A DNA stretch of 21,760 bases, taken from DASZMX01 sp035551475. GTDB lineage: Bacteria; Verrucomicrobiota; Verrucomicrobiia; Limisphaerales; Palsa-1400. The notes below the pieces were generated by a model. It made no database searches. It was not told where the DNA came from and saw only the letters and a list, made by a program, of their open reading frames with translations. This document shows positions 8,937 to 16,509 of this stretch, one piece after another (within the stretch, counting starts at the first letter, position 1; every line of letters starts with the position of its first letter). The DNA lies in the NCBI GenBank assembly GCA_035551475.1, contig DASZMX010000146.1:1-21760 (forward strand), in the 5' to 3' direction. Position numbers and translations under genes: made by a program.

Positions 8937-9535
8937 TCTGCACTCTCTCGTTTTAACCCGGCCAATAATCCCGCCATGCGGCGCCGCGCATAAAACAGTC
9001 GCGACATCACCGTGCCAATCGAACAATTCATTCGCCTGGCAATCTCCTTGTACTCCAATTCCTCAAATTCATGCAACACCAACGCCGTGCGATGCTCCTC
9101 GGACAACTTCGCCAGCGCGCCATCAATCCGCCGCCGCAATTCCGTCCGCTCCATCCCTTCGGTGGGATTGATTTCCACCGCCGGAAGCAGCCGTTCGACT
9201 CCGCCCGCCGTTTCGTCCAGGGCATCGATGGAATCCAGCCGCTGCCGTTTGTGCTTGCGAATCTGGTCCAGGCACAAATTAATGACAATCCGCGTCATCC
9301 ACGTCACAAAACTCGAATCCCCCTGAAACTGCGCCAGCCGTTGCCATCCTTTTATCCACGCATCCTGTGAAAGATCAAGGGCCTCATCTTCATTGCGCAT
9401 CATGCTGTAGGCCCGCGCATAAATCTTGTCCCGATGCCGGGCGACCAGGATTTCGAAGGACTGCAAATCGCCCTTCTGAGAAGCTTGCACCAGCTCGACA
9501 TCGCTTCTCTCAGACTGGTCGTCAGGCGCCGACAT
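8933..9535 (-). CDS. ECF-type RNA polymerase sigma factor
   Basis: This is a 200-residue group-4 (ECF) sigma factor. Region 2 spans about 24-96 (FEILVARHRDKIYARAY, then DLSQDAWIKGW and FVTWMTRIVINLCLDQIR) and contacts core polymerase and the -10 element. A linker of about 35 residues follows. Region 4 spans about 133-190 (LSEEHRTALVLHEFEELEYKEIA, then the helix-turn-helix CSIGTVMSRLFYARRRM) and reads the -35 element. The start is the ATG at 9535 (MSAPDDQSER); a longer frame reaching 9724 would overlap hisB and adds no family sequence. No Shine-Dalgarno is visible and the start lies 38 bases after hisB. ECF factors usually activate their own operon, but I could not identify a matching promoter here. 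Confidence 0.93.
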   Translation of the reverse strand: MSAPDDQSERSDVELVQASQKGDLQSFEILVARHRDKIYARAYSMMRNEDEALDLSQDAWIKGWQRLAQFQGDSSFVTWMTRIVINLCLDQIRKHKRQRLDSIDALDETAGGVERLLPAVEINPTEGMERTELRRRIDGALAKLSEEHRTALVLHEFEELEYKEIARRMNCSIGTVMSRLFYARRRMAGLLAGLKRESAE

Positions 9536-9573
9536 ATATATTGACGGTGGGGGGTGCGGACTATTCACCAAAG

Positions 9574-10284
9574 CTACAGTTTTCCTTTGGTGGTGGGAAG
9601 CTGGCCCAGGATCCGCGCATCCCGTTGACAGGCAGCATCCGCCGCACGGGCGAACGCCTTGAATAACGCCTCCACCACATGATGGGGCTCGTCGCCGTAA
9701 AGAAGCTCCAAATGAAGGTTGCAACGGCCTTCATTGGCGAAACCTTGAAAGAACTCCCGCGCCAACCCAAACCGGAAGGACGACGAAGCGTCCTGGGAAC
9801 GGTCTTCGAGGGCGATTTTGCGATGGGCGGCCTTGTCCAAACCGCGCCAAACCAAATAAGGCCGGCCGCCAAAATCGATCACGCAACGCGCCAGACATTC
9901 GTCCATCGGCACATACGCCTCGCCCGTAAGCGGATTCCGCGGATCAAAGCCGGCGCCATAGCGGCGCAGGCCCTTTTTATCGCCGAGCGCCTGGACGAAG
10001 GCCTGGCCCAGCGCGATCCCGCAGTCCTCGACCGTGTGATGAGCATCGACCTCCAGATCGCCGCGGCACCGCAATTGCAAATCCATCGTGGCATGCTTGG
10101 CAAAGAGCGTGAGCATGTGATCGAAAAACGGGATGCCGGTTTGAATCGTGGACCGGCCCGTCCCATCGACCAATAGTGTCAAATCAATATTGGTTTCGCG
10201 GGTGGCGCGTTTAATGACGGCTTGGCGGGGCTTCATGCCTGTATGGCCCATACGGGCGGGCGCGCTGGATCTTGCGTTCTTCAT
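9574..10284 (-). CDS. hisB: Imidazoleglycerol-phosphate dehydratase
   Basis: This enzyme dehydrates imidazole-glycerol phosphate to imidazole-acetol phosphate in histidine biosynthesis, using Mn-binding histidine clusters. These are visible as FFDHML (about 54-59), DAHHTVED (about 80-87) and EPHHVVEALFKAF (about 199-211). The family ending LPTTKGKL is also present. It is monofunctional, without the histidinol-phosphatase half of the enteric HisB. The product is 236 residues against about 195-200 for the family. The excess comes from an N-terminal extension of roughly 20 residues, an insertion around 111-124 before VPMDECLARC, and another around 152-174. The start is taken as the ATG at 10284, overlapping the trxB stop as ATGA; ATG at 10236 (MKPRQAVIKR) would match the family N-terminus better. 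No other his genes are in the window. Confidence 0.93.
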   Translation of the reverse strand: MKNARSSAPARMGHTGMKPRQAVIKRATRETNIDLTLLVDGTGRSTIQTGIPFFDHMLTLFAKHATMDLQLRCRGDLEVDAHHTVEDCGIALGQAFVQALGDKKGLRRYGAGFDPRNPLTGEAYVPMDECLARCVIDFGGRPYLVWRGLDKAAHRKIALEDRSQDASSSFRFGLAREFFQGFANEGRCNLHLELLYGDEPHHVVEALFKAFARAADAACQRDARILGQLPTTKGKL

Positions 10285-11213
10285 TCGCCTTTGCTGCCAA
10301 GATAGCGCTCGGTGTCGATAGCCGCGGCGCAGCCGAGGCCGGCGGCGGTCACCGCCTGGCGATAGACATGATCGGAGCAATCCCCCGCCACGAACACCCC
10401 GGGCACATTCGTTTCCGTGCCGCGCTTGGGAATGATGTAGCCGTTTTCATCCATGTTGATCACCCCGCGAAAAAGCTGCGTGTTCGGCACGTGGCCGACG
10501 GCGACGAAGACCCCCGCGCACGGCAGGAGGGAAGTGGCGCCGGTTTTGACGTTTTTCAATTGCACGCCCGTGACTTTTCCCAGCTTGGGATCGAGAATTT
10601 CCGTCACCACCGAATCCAGGATCGGCTTGATTTTGGGATGAGTGAGGGCGCGCGACGCCATGATTTTCGAGGCGCGCAAGGTTTCGCGGCGATGCACGAG
10701 ATAAACCTCGGAGCCAAATCGTGTCAAGTAAACAGCCTCTTCACACGCGGAATCGCCGCCGCCCACCACCACGAGCGGCTGGTTGCGGAACATGGGCCAC
10801 GCCCCATCGCAGGTCGCGCAGTACGTCACGCCTTTGGTTTCCAGCAATTGCTCTCCGGGCACGTCGAGATGGCGGTGGCTCGCGCCAGTCGCGATGATCA
10901 ACGTCTCCGTTTCAATGGGCGCGCCGTCCACCGTCAGGACAAAGGGGCGCCGGGTGAGATCAACGCCTTCCAGGGTTTCGCCGAACCGCACGCGGGCCCC
11001 AAAACGCTCGGCCTGCTTTTGCATGCGCGTCATTAATTCGTAACCGTCTACGCCCTCAGGGAAGCCGGGGTAATTCTCCACCGTGCTGGTGGTGGTCAGG
11101 AGGCCGCCCGGCATCTTGCCCGTCAACACCAAGGGGTTGAGGTTCGAACGCGCGGTATATATCGCCGCCGTCAACCCCGCGCAACCGGTCCCAATAATCA
11201 CGACCTTTTCCAT
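10281..11213 (-). CDS. trxB: Thioredoxin reductase
   Basis: This 310-residue flavoenzyme reduces thioredoxin with NADPH in the cytoplasm. It has the family length and layout: an N-terminal FAD-binding GTGCAG motif (8-13), the redox-active CATC pair C132/C135 in TYCATCDGA, an NADPH-binding GGGDSA loop (151-156) with HRRETLR (174-180) for the 2'-phosphate, and the C-terminal FAD motif GVFVAGDC followed by RQAVTAAGLGCAAA. The start ATG at 11213 faces a 250-base intergenic region. The stop overlaps the hisB start by four bases, so the two are almost certainly cotranscribed, and the downstream sigma operon may also be read through from here. Confidence 0.97.
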   Translation of the reverse strand: MEKVVIIGTGCAGLTAAIYTARSNLNPLVLTGKMPGGLLTTTSTVENYPGFPEGVDGYELMTRMQKQAERFGARVRFGETLEGVDLTRRPFVLTVDGAPIETETLIIATGASHRHLDVPGEQLLETKGVTYCATCDGAWPMFRNQPLVVVGGGDSACEEAVYLTRFGSEVYLVHRRETLRASKIMASRALTHPKIKPILDSVVTEILDPKLGKVTGVQLKNVKTGATSLLPCAGVFVAVGHVPNTQLFRGVINMDENGYIIPKRGTETNVPGVFVAGDCSDHVYRQAVTAAGLGCAAAIDTERYLGSKGE

Positions 11214-11338
11214 CAGGACAGAAGATTAAAAGGTTTGATATCGATTAACAAGTCTATCAGGGGTCGGAAACCTCAGCCAAGAATCGTGTCGATCACAAAA
11301 GACAGCGCCCAAAAACGGGACAATTTTGATTAAGGAAT

Positions 11339-11420
11339 GGACTCCGCTCCGAGGAAACACCATTCTGGCGCCCTGATTGCTGAAGCGGAAAAACCATTAG
11401 AAGAAGATCAGGCGGAGTCT
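11339..11420 (+). ncRNA. Candidate structured leader RNA (unassigned)
   Basis: The intergenic region between trxB and the secreted-protein gene at 11464 contains a long-range stem. Bases 11340-11347 (GACTCCGC) pair perfectly with 11412-11419 (GCGGAGTC), with wobble pairs possible on the outside. Within it, 11373-11377 (CTGAT) pairs with 11407-11411 (ATCAG), leaving an A-rich loop, and a small CCA/TGG hairpin is possible at 11360-11368. This closed multi-stem layout of about 80 bases just upstream of a coding start is what a riboswitch-like leader looks like. I compared it mentally with c-di-GMP, glycine, THF, fluoride and cobalamin motifs and none fits. The strand is assigned from the downstream gene. 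The remaining intergenic sequence (11214-11338) shows nothing I can name. Confidence 0.3.
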
Positions 11421-11463
11421 GCCCCATCAGCAGGGAGGCCGCTACAAGTGAGAAAACCATTCC

Positions 11464-12762
11464 GTGAAACGCATAAAGTTATTGAGCAGGTTCTTGGTGT
11501 CGGTGGGCGTCGCGAGCGCCCTGGGCGGATTCGCCACGGGCGCCACTGTCTCCCTGTCTTGGACCAAGAGCGCCTCCTCCACGGCCACGGGCTATCAGAT
11601 CTGGTTTGGCACGGAGAGCGGGAATTATGGTGATTTCGTCGATGTGGGCGCCAAAACCACGGGCACGGTGACGGATTTGGTTCCGGGTCAGACTAATTAT
11701 CTGAGTGTGTGGGCCTATGACAAGGCGGGCAACTTTTCTCCGTTCGCCAACGAAGTGCAGTACATGCCTCCCCTGCCCCCCATCATCACACCACAACCCC
11801 CTTCGGTCACAGCGACCAAATCCTCCGTCACCATTACACCCGGAGCCTCGGTCACGGTGGCGCCGGGCGCCAATGTGACCTTTAAAGCGGCCGTGACGGG
11901 CGACGGTTTGCTGACTTTCCAATGGCGCCAAGGCAACACAGTTTTGCGCGGCCAAAATACCAATTCGCTCTGGCTGGCTGCGGTGACGGCAGCAAATGCA
12001 GGCCAATATACATTGGTGGTCTCCAACGCCGGCGGCGCCGTGACGAGCGATCCCATGACTCTGGCGATTAAGCCGTTACAGGCGGGCACGTACAACGGCC
12101 TCTTTTACTTGACCAACGGCGATGGCTCGCCCGCCGTCAGCATGGAGTCGGCGGGAATGCTGGGCAATCTGGCGATCAATTCCAGCGGGACGTACAGCGG
12201 AAAACTTTATCTCGGCAACAGCAGCTTTCCCGTCGCCGGCACGATTGATCCCTACGGCAACAGCGAGATCACGGTGTCCCGGGTCGCCGTGGCGCAACCC
12301 AGCCTGGATGTAAAACTCCACTTGGATTCAACTCTCAGCTCCGGACAAGTGACAGGTTCCGTATCAAATATGACCTCGGTGGCGAACAACCGATGGTGCG
12401 CCAGCGTGCTCGGAGATTCGGCGGCGCCGGGCAGTTTGTTAAGCGTCGATCTGGGCGTCACTTTAACCTCCGCCGATGGCAGCGCCTCCGCTGGGATCGA
12501 TTACATCAGCCTCCTGGGACAAGGCTCAGCGCTTGGGCAATTGTCGGATGGCGCAGTTTTCTCGCAAGCCGCGCCGCTCTCAATTGACGGCGATCTGCCC
12601 ATCTACGCGAGCTTGTACGGCGGAGTGGGTTTGGTGGAGGGATGGCTGAGTTTATCAAACGGCACGCCCACCGGCAGCTTGACCTGGATTCGCCTTTCCG
12701 GCGCGGCGCAAAATCCGCCGGGCTTTACTAATTTCCTCCAAAGCCCCGCAACGTCGCCGTAG
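11464..12762 (+). CDS. Secreted fibronectin-III/Ig-like protein
   Basis: This 432-residue exported protein has a signal peptide (about 1-27, MKRIKLLSRFLVSVG...), a fibronectin type III domain (about 28-103: VSLSWTKS, TGYQIWFGT, TNYLSVWAYDKAGN), an Ig-like domain (about 120-205: FQWRQGNTVL, NAGQYTLVVSNAGG) and a C-terminal region of about 225 residues beginning GTYNGLFYLTNGDG, of a kind seen in verrucomicrobial extracellular proteins but not assigned to an enzyme. It probably binds or organises something outside the cell. The start is the GTG at 11464: a stop codon in the same frame at 11449-11451 leaves no upstream start, and this choice gives a perfect signal peptide. A GGGAGG at 11433-11438 is too far upstream to serve it well. 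The 3' end overlaps the convergent gene by 35 bases. Confidence 0.88.
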   Translation: MKRIKLLSRFLVSVGVASALGGFATGATVSLSWTKSASSTATGYQIWFGTESGNYGDFVDVGAKTTGTVTDLVPGQTNYLSVWAYDKAGNFSPFANEVQYMPPLPPIITPQPPSVTATKSSVTITPGASVTVAPGANVTFKAAVTGDGLLTFQWRQGNTVLRGQNTNSLWLAAVTAANAGQYTLVVSNAGGAVTSDPMTLAIKPLQAGTYNGLFYLTNGDGSPAVSMESAGMLGNLAINSSGTYSGKLYLGNSSFPVAGTIDPYGNSEITVSRVAVAQPSLDVKLHLDSTLSSGQVTGSVSNMTSVANNRWCASVLGDSAAPGSLLSVDLGVTLTSADGSASAGIDYISLLGQGSALGQLSDGAVFSQAAPLSIDGDLPIYASLYGGVGLVEGWLSLSNGTPTGSLTWIRLSGAAQNPPGFTNFLQSPATSP

Positions 12763-13342
12763 GCGAGCGATTCGTGGACAGAGCGGCGCCATCGCTCGTT
12801 TGCGCCAGGAAATTGTCCAGGATGGACAAGTAAGAGCTGAACGTCTCCCCCGCTTCCGGCCCCAATTCCCGTTCGTAGGCGCGCAATTGGTCCGCCGTGG
12901 ACTTGGCCTGCGCGCGCAGGCTCGCGAGATCGATTTTTCCCGACGCCAAGCCGCCGAGGGTGTCGGTGAACATCTGGTTGGCCTGCGGGCCGGCATCGGC
13001 CAGGAATTGCCCGCGAATTTGCTCAATGAAATTAGTATTGGCGCCCAGATGACGCAAGGCGCCGGCGATATCGGAGCTGGTGGCGACGTTCGTGGCGGCC
13101 ATTGATTTGACATGATTGGTGGCGGGCAGCGCCGGCAAGGCGTTGCTCGCGCCGACGCCGAGATAGGCGATTTTGGCGCGGGGCAAAGTGATGCGGCCGA
13201 TGTTGTCATTTTGCAGCACCACCGCATCCGCGGTCAGGGAAAGGACATGGCCGCTGTAATGATCGCCATTCTGCATTTCCACCTGATCGGCAAAAACGGC
13301 GGAAACGGCCAGACACGCGAGGAGGACGAGCGTCTTTGTCAT
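12728..13342 (-). CDS. Secreted protein with SH3/LSm-like N-terminus, unknown function
   Basis: This 204-residue protein has a clear signal peptide (about 1-18, MTKTLVLLACLAVSAVFA). The next 45 residues (QVEMQNGDHYSGHVLSL, AVVLQN, GRITLPRAKIAYL) have the strand pattern of a small beta-barrel common in verrucomicrobial secreted proteins, where a 'nucleation' sequence of NGD-x-xxG recurs. The rest is helical (about 88-185: ALRHLGANTNFIEQIRGQFL, LRAQAKSTADQLRAYERELG) with no recognisable active site. It is divergent from the ABC ATPase gene (35 bases between starts) and convergent with the fibronectin-III protein, with which its last 35 bases overlap. Its function is unknown. Confidence 0.8.
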   Translation of the reverse strand: MTKTLVLLACLAVSAVFADQVEMQNGDHYSGHVLSLTADAVVLQNDNIGRITLPRAKIAYLGVGASNALPALPATNHVKSMAATNVATSSDIAGALRHLGANTNFIEQIRGQFLADAGPQANQMFTDTLGGLASGKIDLASLRAQAKSTADQLRAYERELGPEAGETFSSYLSILDNFLAQTSDGAALSTNRSPTATLRGFGGN

Positions 13343-13377
13343 GGTGTCAAATTAACCCAACCTCTACACTCGCGCCA

Positions 13378-14106
13378 ATGGTAGTTTTTGAGCATGTGGC
13401 CAGGGGCTTTGCCGGCCCCCAGGGCAAACGAGTGGAGGCGTTGCGCGATTTTAACCTCGAAGTGAACGCCCGGGAGCTGCTCGTTCTGGTGGGTCCGTCC
13501 GGCAGCGGCAAGACGACCGCGTTGCGGATGCTGGCGGGCCTCGAGAATCCCGAGGCGGGGACGATTCGCCTGGAAGGCCGCTCGCTGGCCGGCGTCAAGC
13601 CCAAGGAACGCGACGTCGCCATGGTCTTTCAGCAGCCGGCGCTCTTTCCGCACCTGACGGTTTTCCAGAACATCGGATTCGGCTTGATGCTGCGTAAATT
13701 TCCCGCCGCCGAGATCAAATCGCGCGTCACGGAAGCGGCGGAAATGCTGCATATCAGCGGATTATTGGAAAGAAAGCCGGCGACCCTGTCCGGCGGCGAA
13801 GCGCAACGGGTGGCTTTGGGGCGCGCGCTGGCCCGGAAGCCGAAGGTCTTTTTGCTTGACGAGCCGCTCTCGAACCTGGATGCGCCGTTGCGGGTGCAAT
13901 TGCGCGGGGAAATCGCCGCCCTGCAACGGCGGCTGGGCGTCACGATGCTTTTCGTGACCCACGATCAAACGGAAGCCATGGCGCTGGCCGACCGCGTCGC
14001 CGTGATTCACGAAGGCATCGTGCAGCAGGCGGCGGCGCCGGCGGAAATTCGCGCGCGTCCCGCCAACGCGTTCGTCGCGCAATTCCTCGCGGGCGCGGCT
14101 ACTTAG
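13378..14106 (+). CDS. ABC transporter ATP-binding protein (orphan)
   Basis: This 242-residue ATPase has every ABC motif: Walker A GPSGSGKTT (about 39-47), Q-loop FQQPALFPHLTV, signature LSGGEAQRVALGRAL, Walker B VFLLDEPLSNLD and H-loop THDQTEA. The sequence is closest in style to the MalK/UgpC/PotA group that energises uptake of sugars, polyamines or similar solutes. Those proteins are usually about 350-370 residues, with a C-terminal TOBE regulatory domain that is missing here; the protein ends shortly after the H-loop region. No permease or solute-binding protein gene lies nearby, so its partners must be elsewhere. The start is the ATG at 13378 (MVVFEHVARGF); an upstream ATG at 13336 would overlap the divergent neighbour. 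The last 8 bases overlap the convergent small membrane protein gene. Confidence 0.92.
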   Translation: MVVFEHVARGFAGPQGKRVEALRDFNLEVNARELLVLVGPSGSGKTTALRMLAGLENPEAGTIRLEGRSLAGVKPKERDVAMVFQQPALFPHLTVFQNIGFGLMLRKFPAAEIKSRVTEAAEMLHISGLLERKPATLSGGEAQRVALGRALARKPKVFLLDEPLSNLDAPLRVQLRGEIAALQRRLGVTMLFVTHDQTEAMALADRVAVIHEGIVQQAAAPAEIRARPANAFVAQFLAGAAT

Positions 14107-14311
14107 GCGTCTGCCGGGCGGCGCGCCAGGCCATCGTGAGCATGGCGGCGCCGAAAATAACGAGGATGGCGCCCCAGCCGATATTCACGTTCATGCCCAG
14201 CGAGCGTTTGTACATTTCCACATTGGAGCTGGTGGCCGCGCCGTAAATGACCATCATCAAGCCGATGAGGGAGAAGAGCCCGCCAATTGGCCAACGAATA
14301 TCAAGACCCAT
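14099..14311 (-). CDS. Small two-helix membrane protein downstream of symporter
   Basis: This 70-residue protein has two transmembrane helices (about 10-26, GGLFSLIGLMMVIYGAA, and about 43-61, IGWGAILVIFGAAMLTMAW) joined by a short polar loop, and a basic tail RAARQTPK. It begins 26 bases after the symporter stop and has the clearest Shine-Dalgarno sequence in the window. Both facts support a real gene made together with the symporter. Small helical proteins next to SSS-family transporters are known, and an accessory or stabilising role is the natural guess, but I do not recognise the family. The stop overlaps the end of the convergent ABC ATPase gene by 8 bases. Confidence 0.8.
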   Translation of the reverse strand: MGLDIRWPIGGLFSLIGLMMVIYGAATSSNVEMYKRSLGMNVNIGWGAILVIFGAAMLTMAWRAARQTPK

Positions 14312-14319
14312 AAATATGT

Positions 14320-14325
14320 TCCTTT
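14320..14325 (-). promoter_or_regulatory. Ribosome binding site of the 70-residue membrane protein
   Basis: AAAGGA on the reverse strand lies 8 bases before the ATG at 14311. It is noteworthy because most starts in this window lack any Shine-Dalgarno sequence, and it fixes this short gene's start. Confidence 0.65.
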
Positions 14326-14337
14326 CGAGGTGACAGG

Positions 14338-16284
14338 TTAAAAGAAGACGACGTTCAACACCACGCAGCCGATCAGCAGCACGATGGCCAGCGTGGCGGG
14401 GCGAAGGTACCAGGCTTCGCCTTCATCTTTGATTTTTGGGGTCAGCGAATAAACCAGGCCCTTGAGTTGCTCATCCGATTTATCGCGCGACGTCGCGAGC
14501 GAAATGACAAACGTCAGGACGAAGCAAGCCGTGAACGCGAAGGCCGCGAGGTAAAAGTTCTGCGCCATATCGCTGGGGAAGACGTGTTGCACATGGAGAT
14601 AACCGCCCTTCATGCCCGGCGTGTTGCCTTGCGCGAGCGTCAGGGCGTGGAACAGCGCCGAGGTGGCCGTGCCACCCAGCAAGCCAAGGAAGGCGCCGGT
14701 GGCGGTGGTGCGTTTCCAGAACATGCCCAGCAGGAAGGTCGCGAACAACGGGGCGTTCACGAACCCGAAAACCAACTGGATAATATCCATCGCATTGGAC
14801 CATTGCGAGACGAGGTACGCGCACACAATGCTCAACACAATGCCGACGACGGTGATGAACCGTCCCATCCACATGTAATGATCGTCACTCTTATTCTTGA
14901 CGAGATACGCCTGGTAAATGTCATACGTCCATACCGTGTTAAAGGCGGTGACATTGCCGGCCATGCCCGACATGAAGGAGGCCAGCAAGCCTGTTAAGGC
15001 CAACCCAAGGAGGCCCGGCGGGCAGTAACGTTTTACGAGCGAAAGAATCACGCCGTCGAAATCAATCGACTTGACGGAGTTTTGCACGCCTTCCCGAATC
15101 TGCGCGTCACTGAACCCCGGCGCGCCCGCTGCTTTGACGAGCGCATCGACTTTTTCCGGGATGACATCGGTCCCGATGGCATCCTTGATCATCTGCGACG
15201 CCGTGGCGGGATCGAGATGCTGTTGGGCGGCCTTTTGGACGGCGGGCACGGCGGCGGCCAGCTTCGCATTTTCCACCGGCACCGGCGGCAGGCGATAACC
15301 GTCTTTGGCGGTGATGGCAAGCGCGGCGGCGATCATGCCCGGCAGAATGACGAGCGCGGGGAAAATCATTTTCGGCACGGCGGCAATGAGCGGAGTGCGG
15401 CGGGCCGCCCCCATGTTGCGCGCGGCCATGGCGCGTTGGACGACCAGGAAGTTCGTGCACCAGTAACCGAACGACAGCACAAAGCCCAGGCCATACACCA
15501 TCGCGAACACATTGATGCCCATGGGATTGGAATCCGCGCCGCTCAGGATGGGATGCCACGCGCTGGACCAGGCGTCTGCGGCGTAGGGTTTGGCGGGATT
15601 AGTCAAACCAATGGCGCCGGGATTTTGCGCCACGCTGGTCAGGTTCCCCGTCAACGTGTGCCAGCCGCCCACATCTTTCAGCCCGAGATAAACGACCGGA
15701 GCGAACCCCAGCACGATCATGAAAAACTGCAGCACCTCGGTGTAAATGGCCGAGGTCAATCCGCCCTTCAGCACGTAAACCAGCACAATCGCGGAACAAA
15801 TCCAGAGGCTGATATTATATTCCCAGCCCAGCAATTGATGGAGCAGCTTGGCCAGCGCATTCATGGAAATGCCCGAGGCAAAGAGCGTCATGATCGCAAA
15901 CGAAACCGAGTTGAGCGCGCGGGTGCGTTCGTCAAAGCGCATTTTCAGATACTCGGGCACGGAGCGCGCCTTGGAGCCGTAATAAAACGGCATCATGAAC
16001 ACGGCCAGAAAGAGCATGGCGGGAATGGCGCCAACCCAATAAAAGTGGCAGGTGGCGATGCCGTACTTGGCGCCGCTCGCCGCCATGCCCACCAGCTCCA
16101 ACGCGCCGAGATTGGCCGAGATAAACGCCAACCCGGTGACCCACGCGGGAATGGATCGCCCCGAAGTCAGAAAGTCGGAGGAGCTTTTGAGATACCGCTT
16201 GAGGGCGAAGCCGATGCCGACGACAAACACGACGTATAACGCCAGTGTGACGTAGTCAACAACACCTAATTGAGTCTGTTGCAT
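14338..16284 (-). CDS. SSS-family sodium/solute symporter (SGLT-like)
   Basis: This 648-residue inner-membrane protein uses the sodium gradient to import a small solute, resembling SGLT-type sugar transporters. Family features include the N-terminal DYVTLALYVVFVVGIG helix, FLTSGRSIPAW, ISANLGALELVGMAASGAKYG, the YVLKGGLTSAIYTEVLQF helix, VVQRAMAARN, FMSGMAGNVTAFNTVWTYDIYQ and FLLGMFWKRTTATGAFLG. About 13-14 helices are expected. A hydrophilic insertion at about 328-412, rich in Ala, Gln and Asp and probably helical, separates two helices where the Vibrio SGLT has a short loop. In the sodium-site helix, the serine-rich stretch before TxxTxDIY is replaced by GNVTAFNT. The start is the ATG at 16284 and no Shine-Dalgarno is visible. 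The substrate is unknown; a sugar or sugar acid would fit the family and the exported reductase encoded divergently. Confidence 0.93.
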   Translation of the reverse strand: MQQTQLGVVDYVTLALYVVFVVGIGFALKRYLKSSSDFLTSGRSIPAWVTGLAFISANLGALELVGMAASGAKYGIATCHFYWVGAIPAMLFLAVFMMPFYYGSKARSVPEYLKMRFDERTRALNSVSFAIMTLFASGISMNALAKLLHQLLGWEYNISLWICSAIVLVYVLKGGLTSAIYTEVLQFFMIVLGFAPVVYLGLKDVGGWHTLTGNLTSVAQNPGAIGLTNPAKPYAADAWSSAWHPILSGADSNPMGINVFAMVYGLGFVLSFGYWCTNFLVVQRAMAARNMGAARRTPLIAAVPKMIFPALVILPGMIAAALAITAKDGYRLPPVPVENAKLAAAVPAVQKAAQQHLDPATASQMIKDAIGTDVIPEKVDALVKAAGAPGFSDAQIREGVQNSVKSIDFDGVILSLVKRYCPPGLLGLALTGLLASFMSGMAGNVTAFNTVWTYDIYQAYLVKNKSDDHYMWMGRFITVVGIVLSIVCAYLVSQWSNAMDIIQLVFGFVNAPLFATFLLGMFWKRTTATGAFLGLLGGTATSALFHALTLAQGNTPGMKGGYLHVQHVFPSDMAQNFYLAAFAFTACFVLTFVISLATSRDKSDEQLKGLVYSLTPKIKDEGEAWYLRPATLAIVLLIGCVVLNVVFF

Positions 16285-16389
16285 AGTGTGAAGTGAGGTT
16301 TAGCCACAGGACAGGCGCCGCGGATGGAATGCCGCCGTTGAAGGAGCCTGTTTGTGCGCTGCTTTGCTTGATGTCGGTGTAAATAGCAC

Positions 16390-16417
16390 AAGGGGCATTT
16401 CCATTGCAATGCCTCTT
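16390..16417. other. Inverted repeat in divergent intergenic region
   Basis: Bases 16390-16399 and 16408-16417 form a 10-base-pair hairpin arm set (AAGGGGCATT with AATGCCTCTT, one G-T pair) around an 8-base loop. It lies between the divergent symporter (start 16284) and aldo/keto reductase (start 16510) genes. No T-run follows on either strand, so it is not a standard terminator; an operator or a leader hairpin is possible. Two smaller hairpins follow (CTTTC/GAAAG around 16415-16428 and CCGG/CCCGG around 16432-16443). Nothing else in the 225-base region is identifiable. Confidence 0.35.
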
Positions 16418-16509
16418 TCGAGGGAAAGCCGCCCGGGAACCCGGCATTTACGCAATTGCCAATGGCCCCGGCCTGAAGTACATAAAGACAACCGCCAGAC
16501 CATTTTTTT

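Noticed and set aside
11337..11633. 98-codon frame starting at the candidate RNA element
   Set aside because: It overlaps the signal peptide of the FN3 protein in another frame and has no domain; the region fits a leader better.
15082..16239. 385-codon frame on the + strand opposite the symporter
   Set aside because: Sequence is His/Arg/Gly-rich without family features, while the minus strand encodes a complete SSS symporter.
16390..16417. Intrinsic terminator in the symporter/reductase gap
   Set aside because: The hairpin is good but no run of T follows on either strand, and both neighbouring genes start rather than end here.
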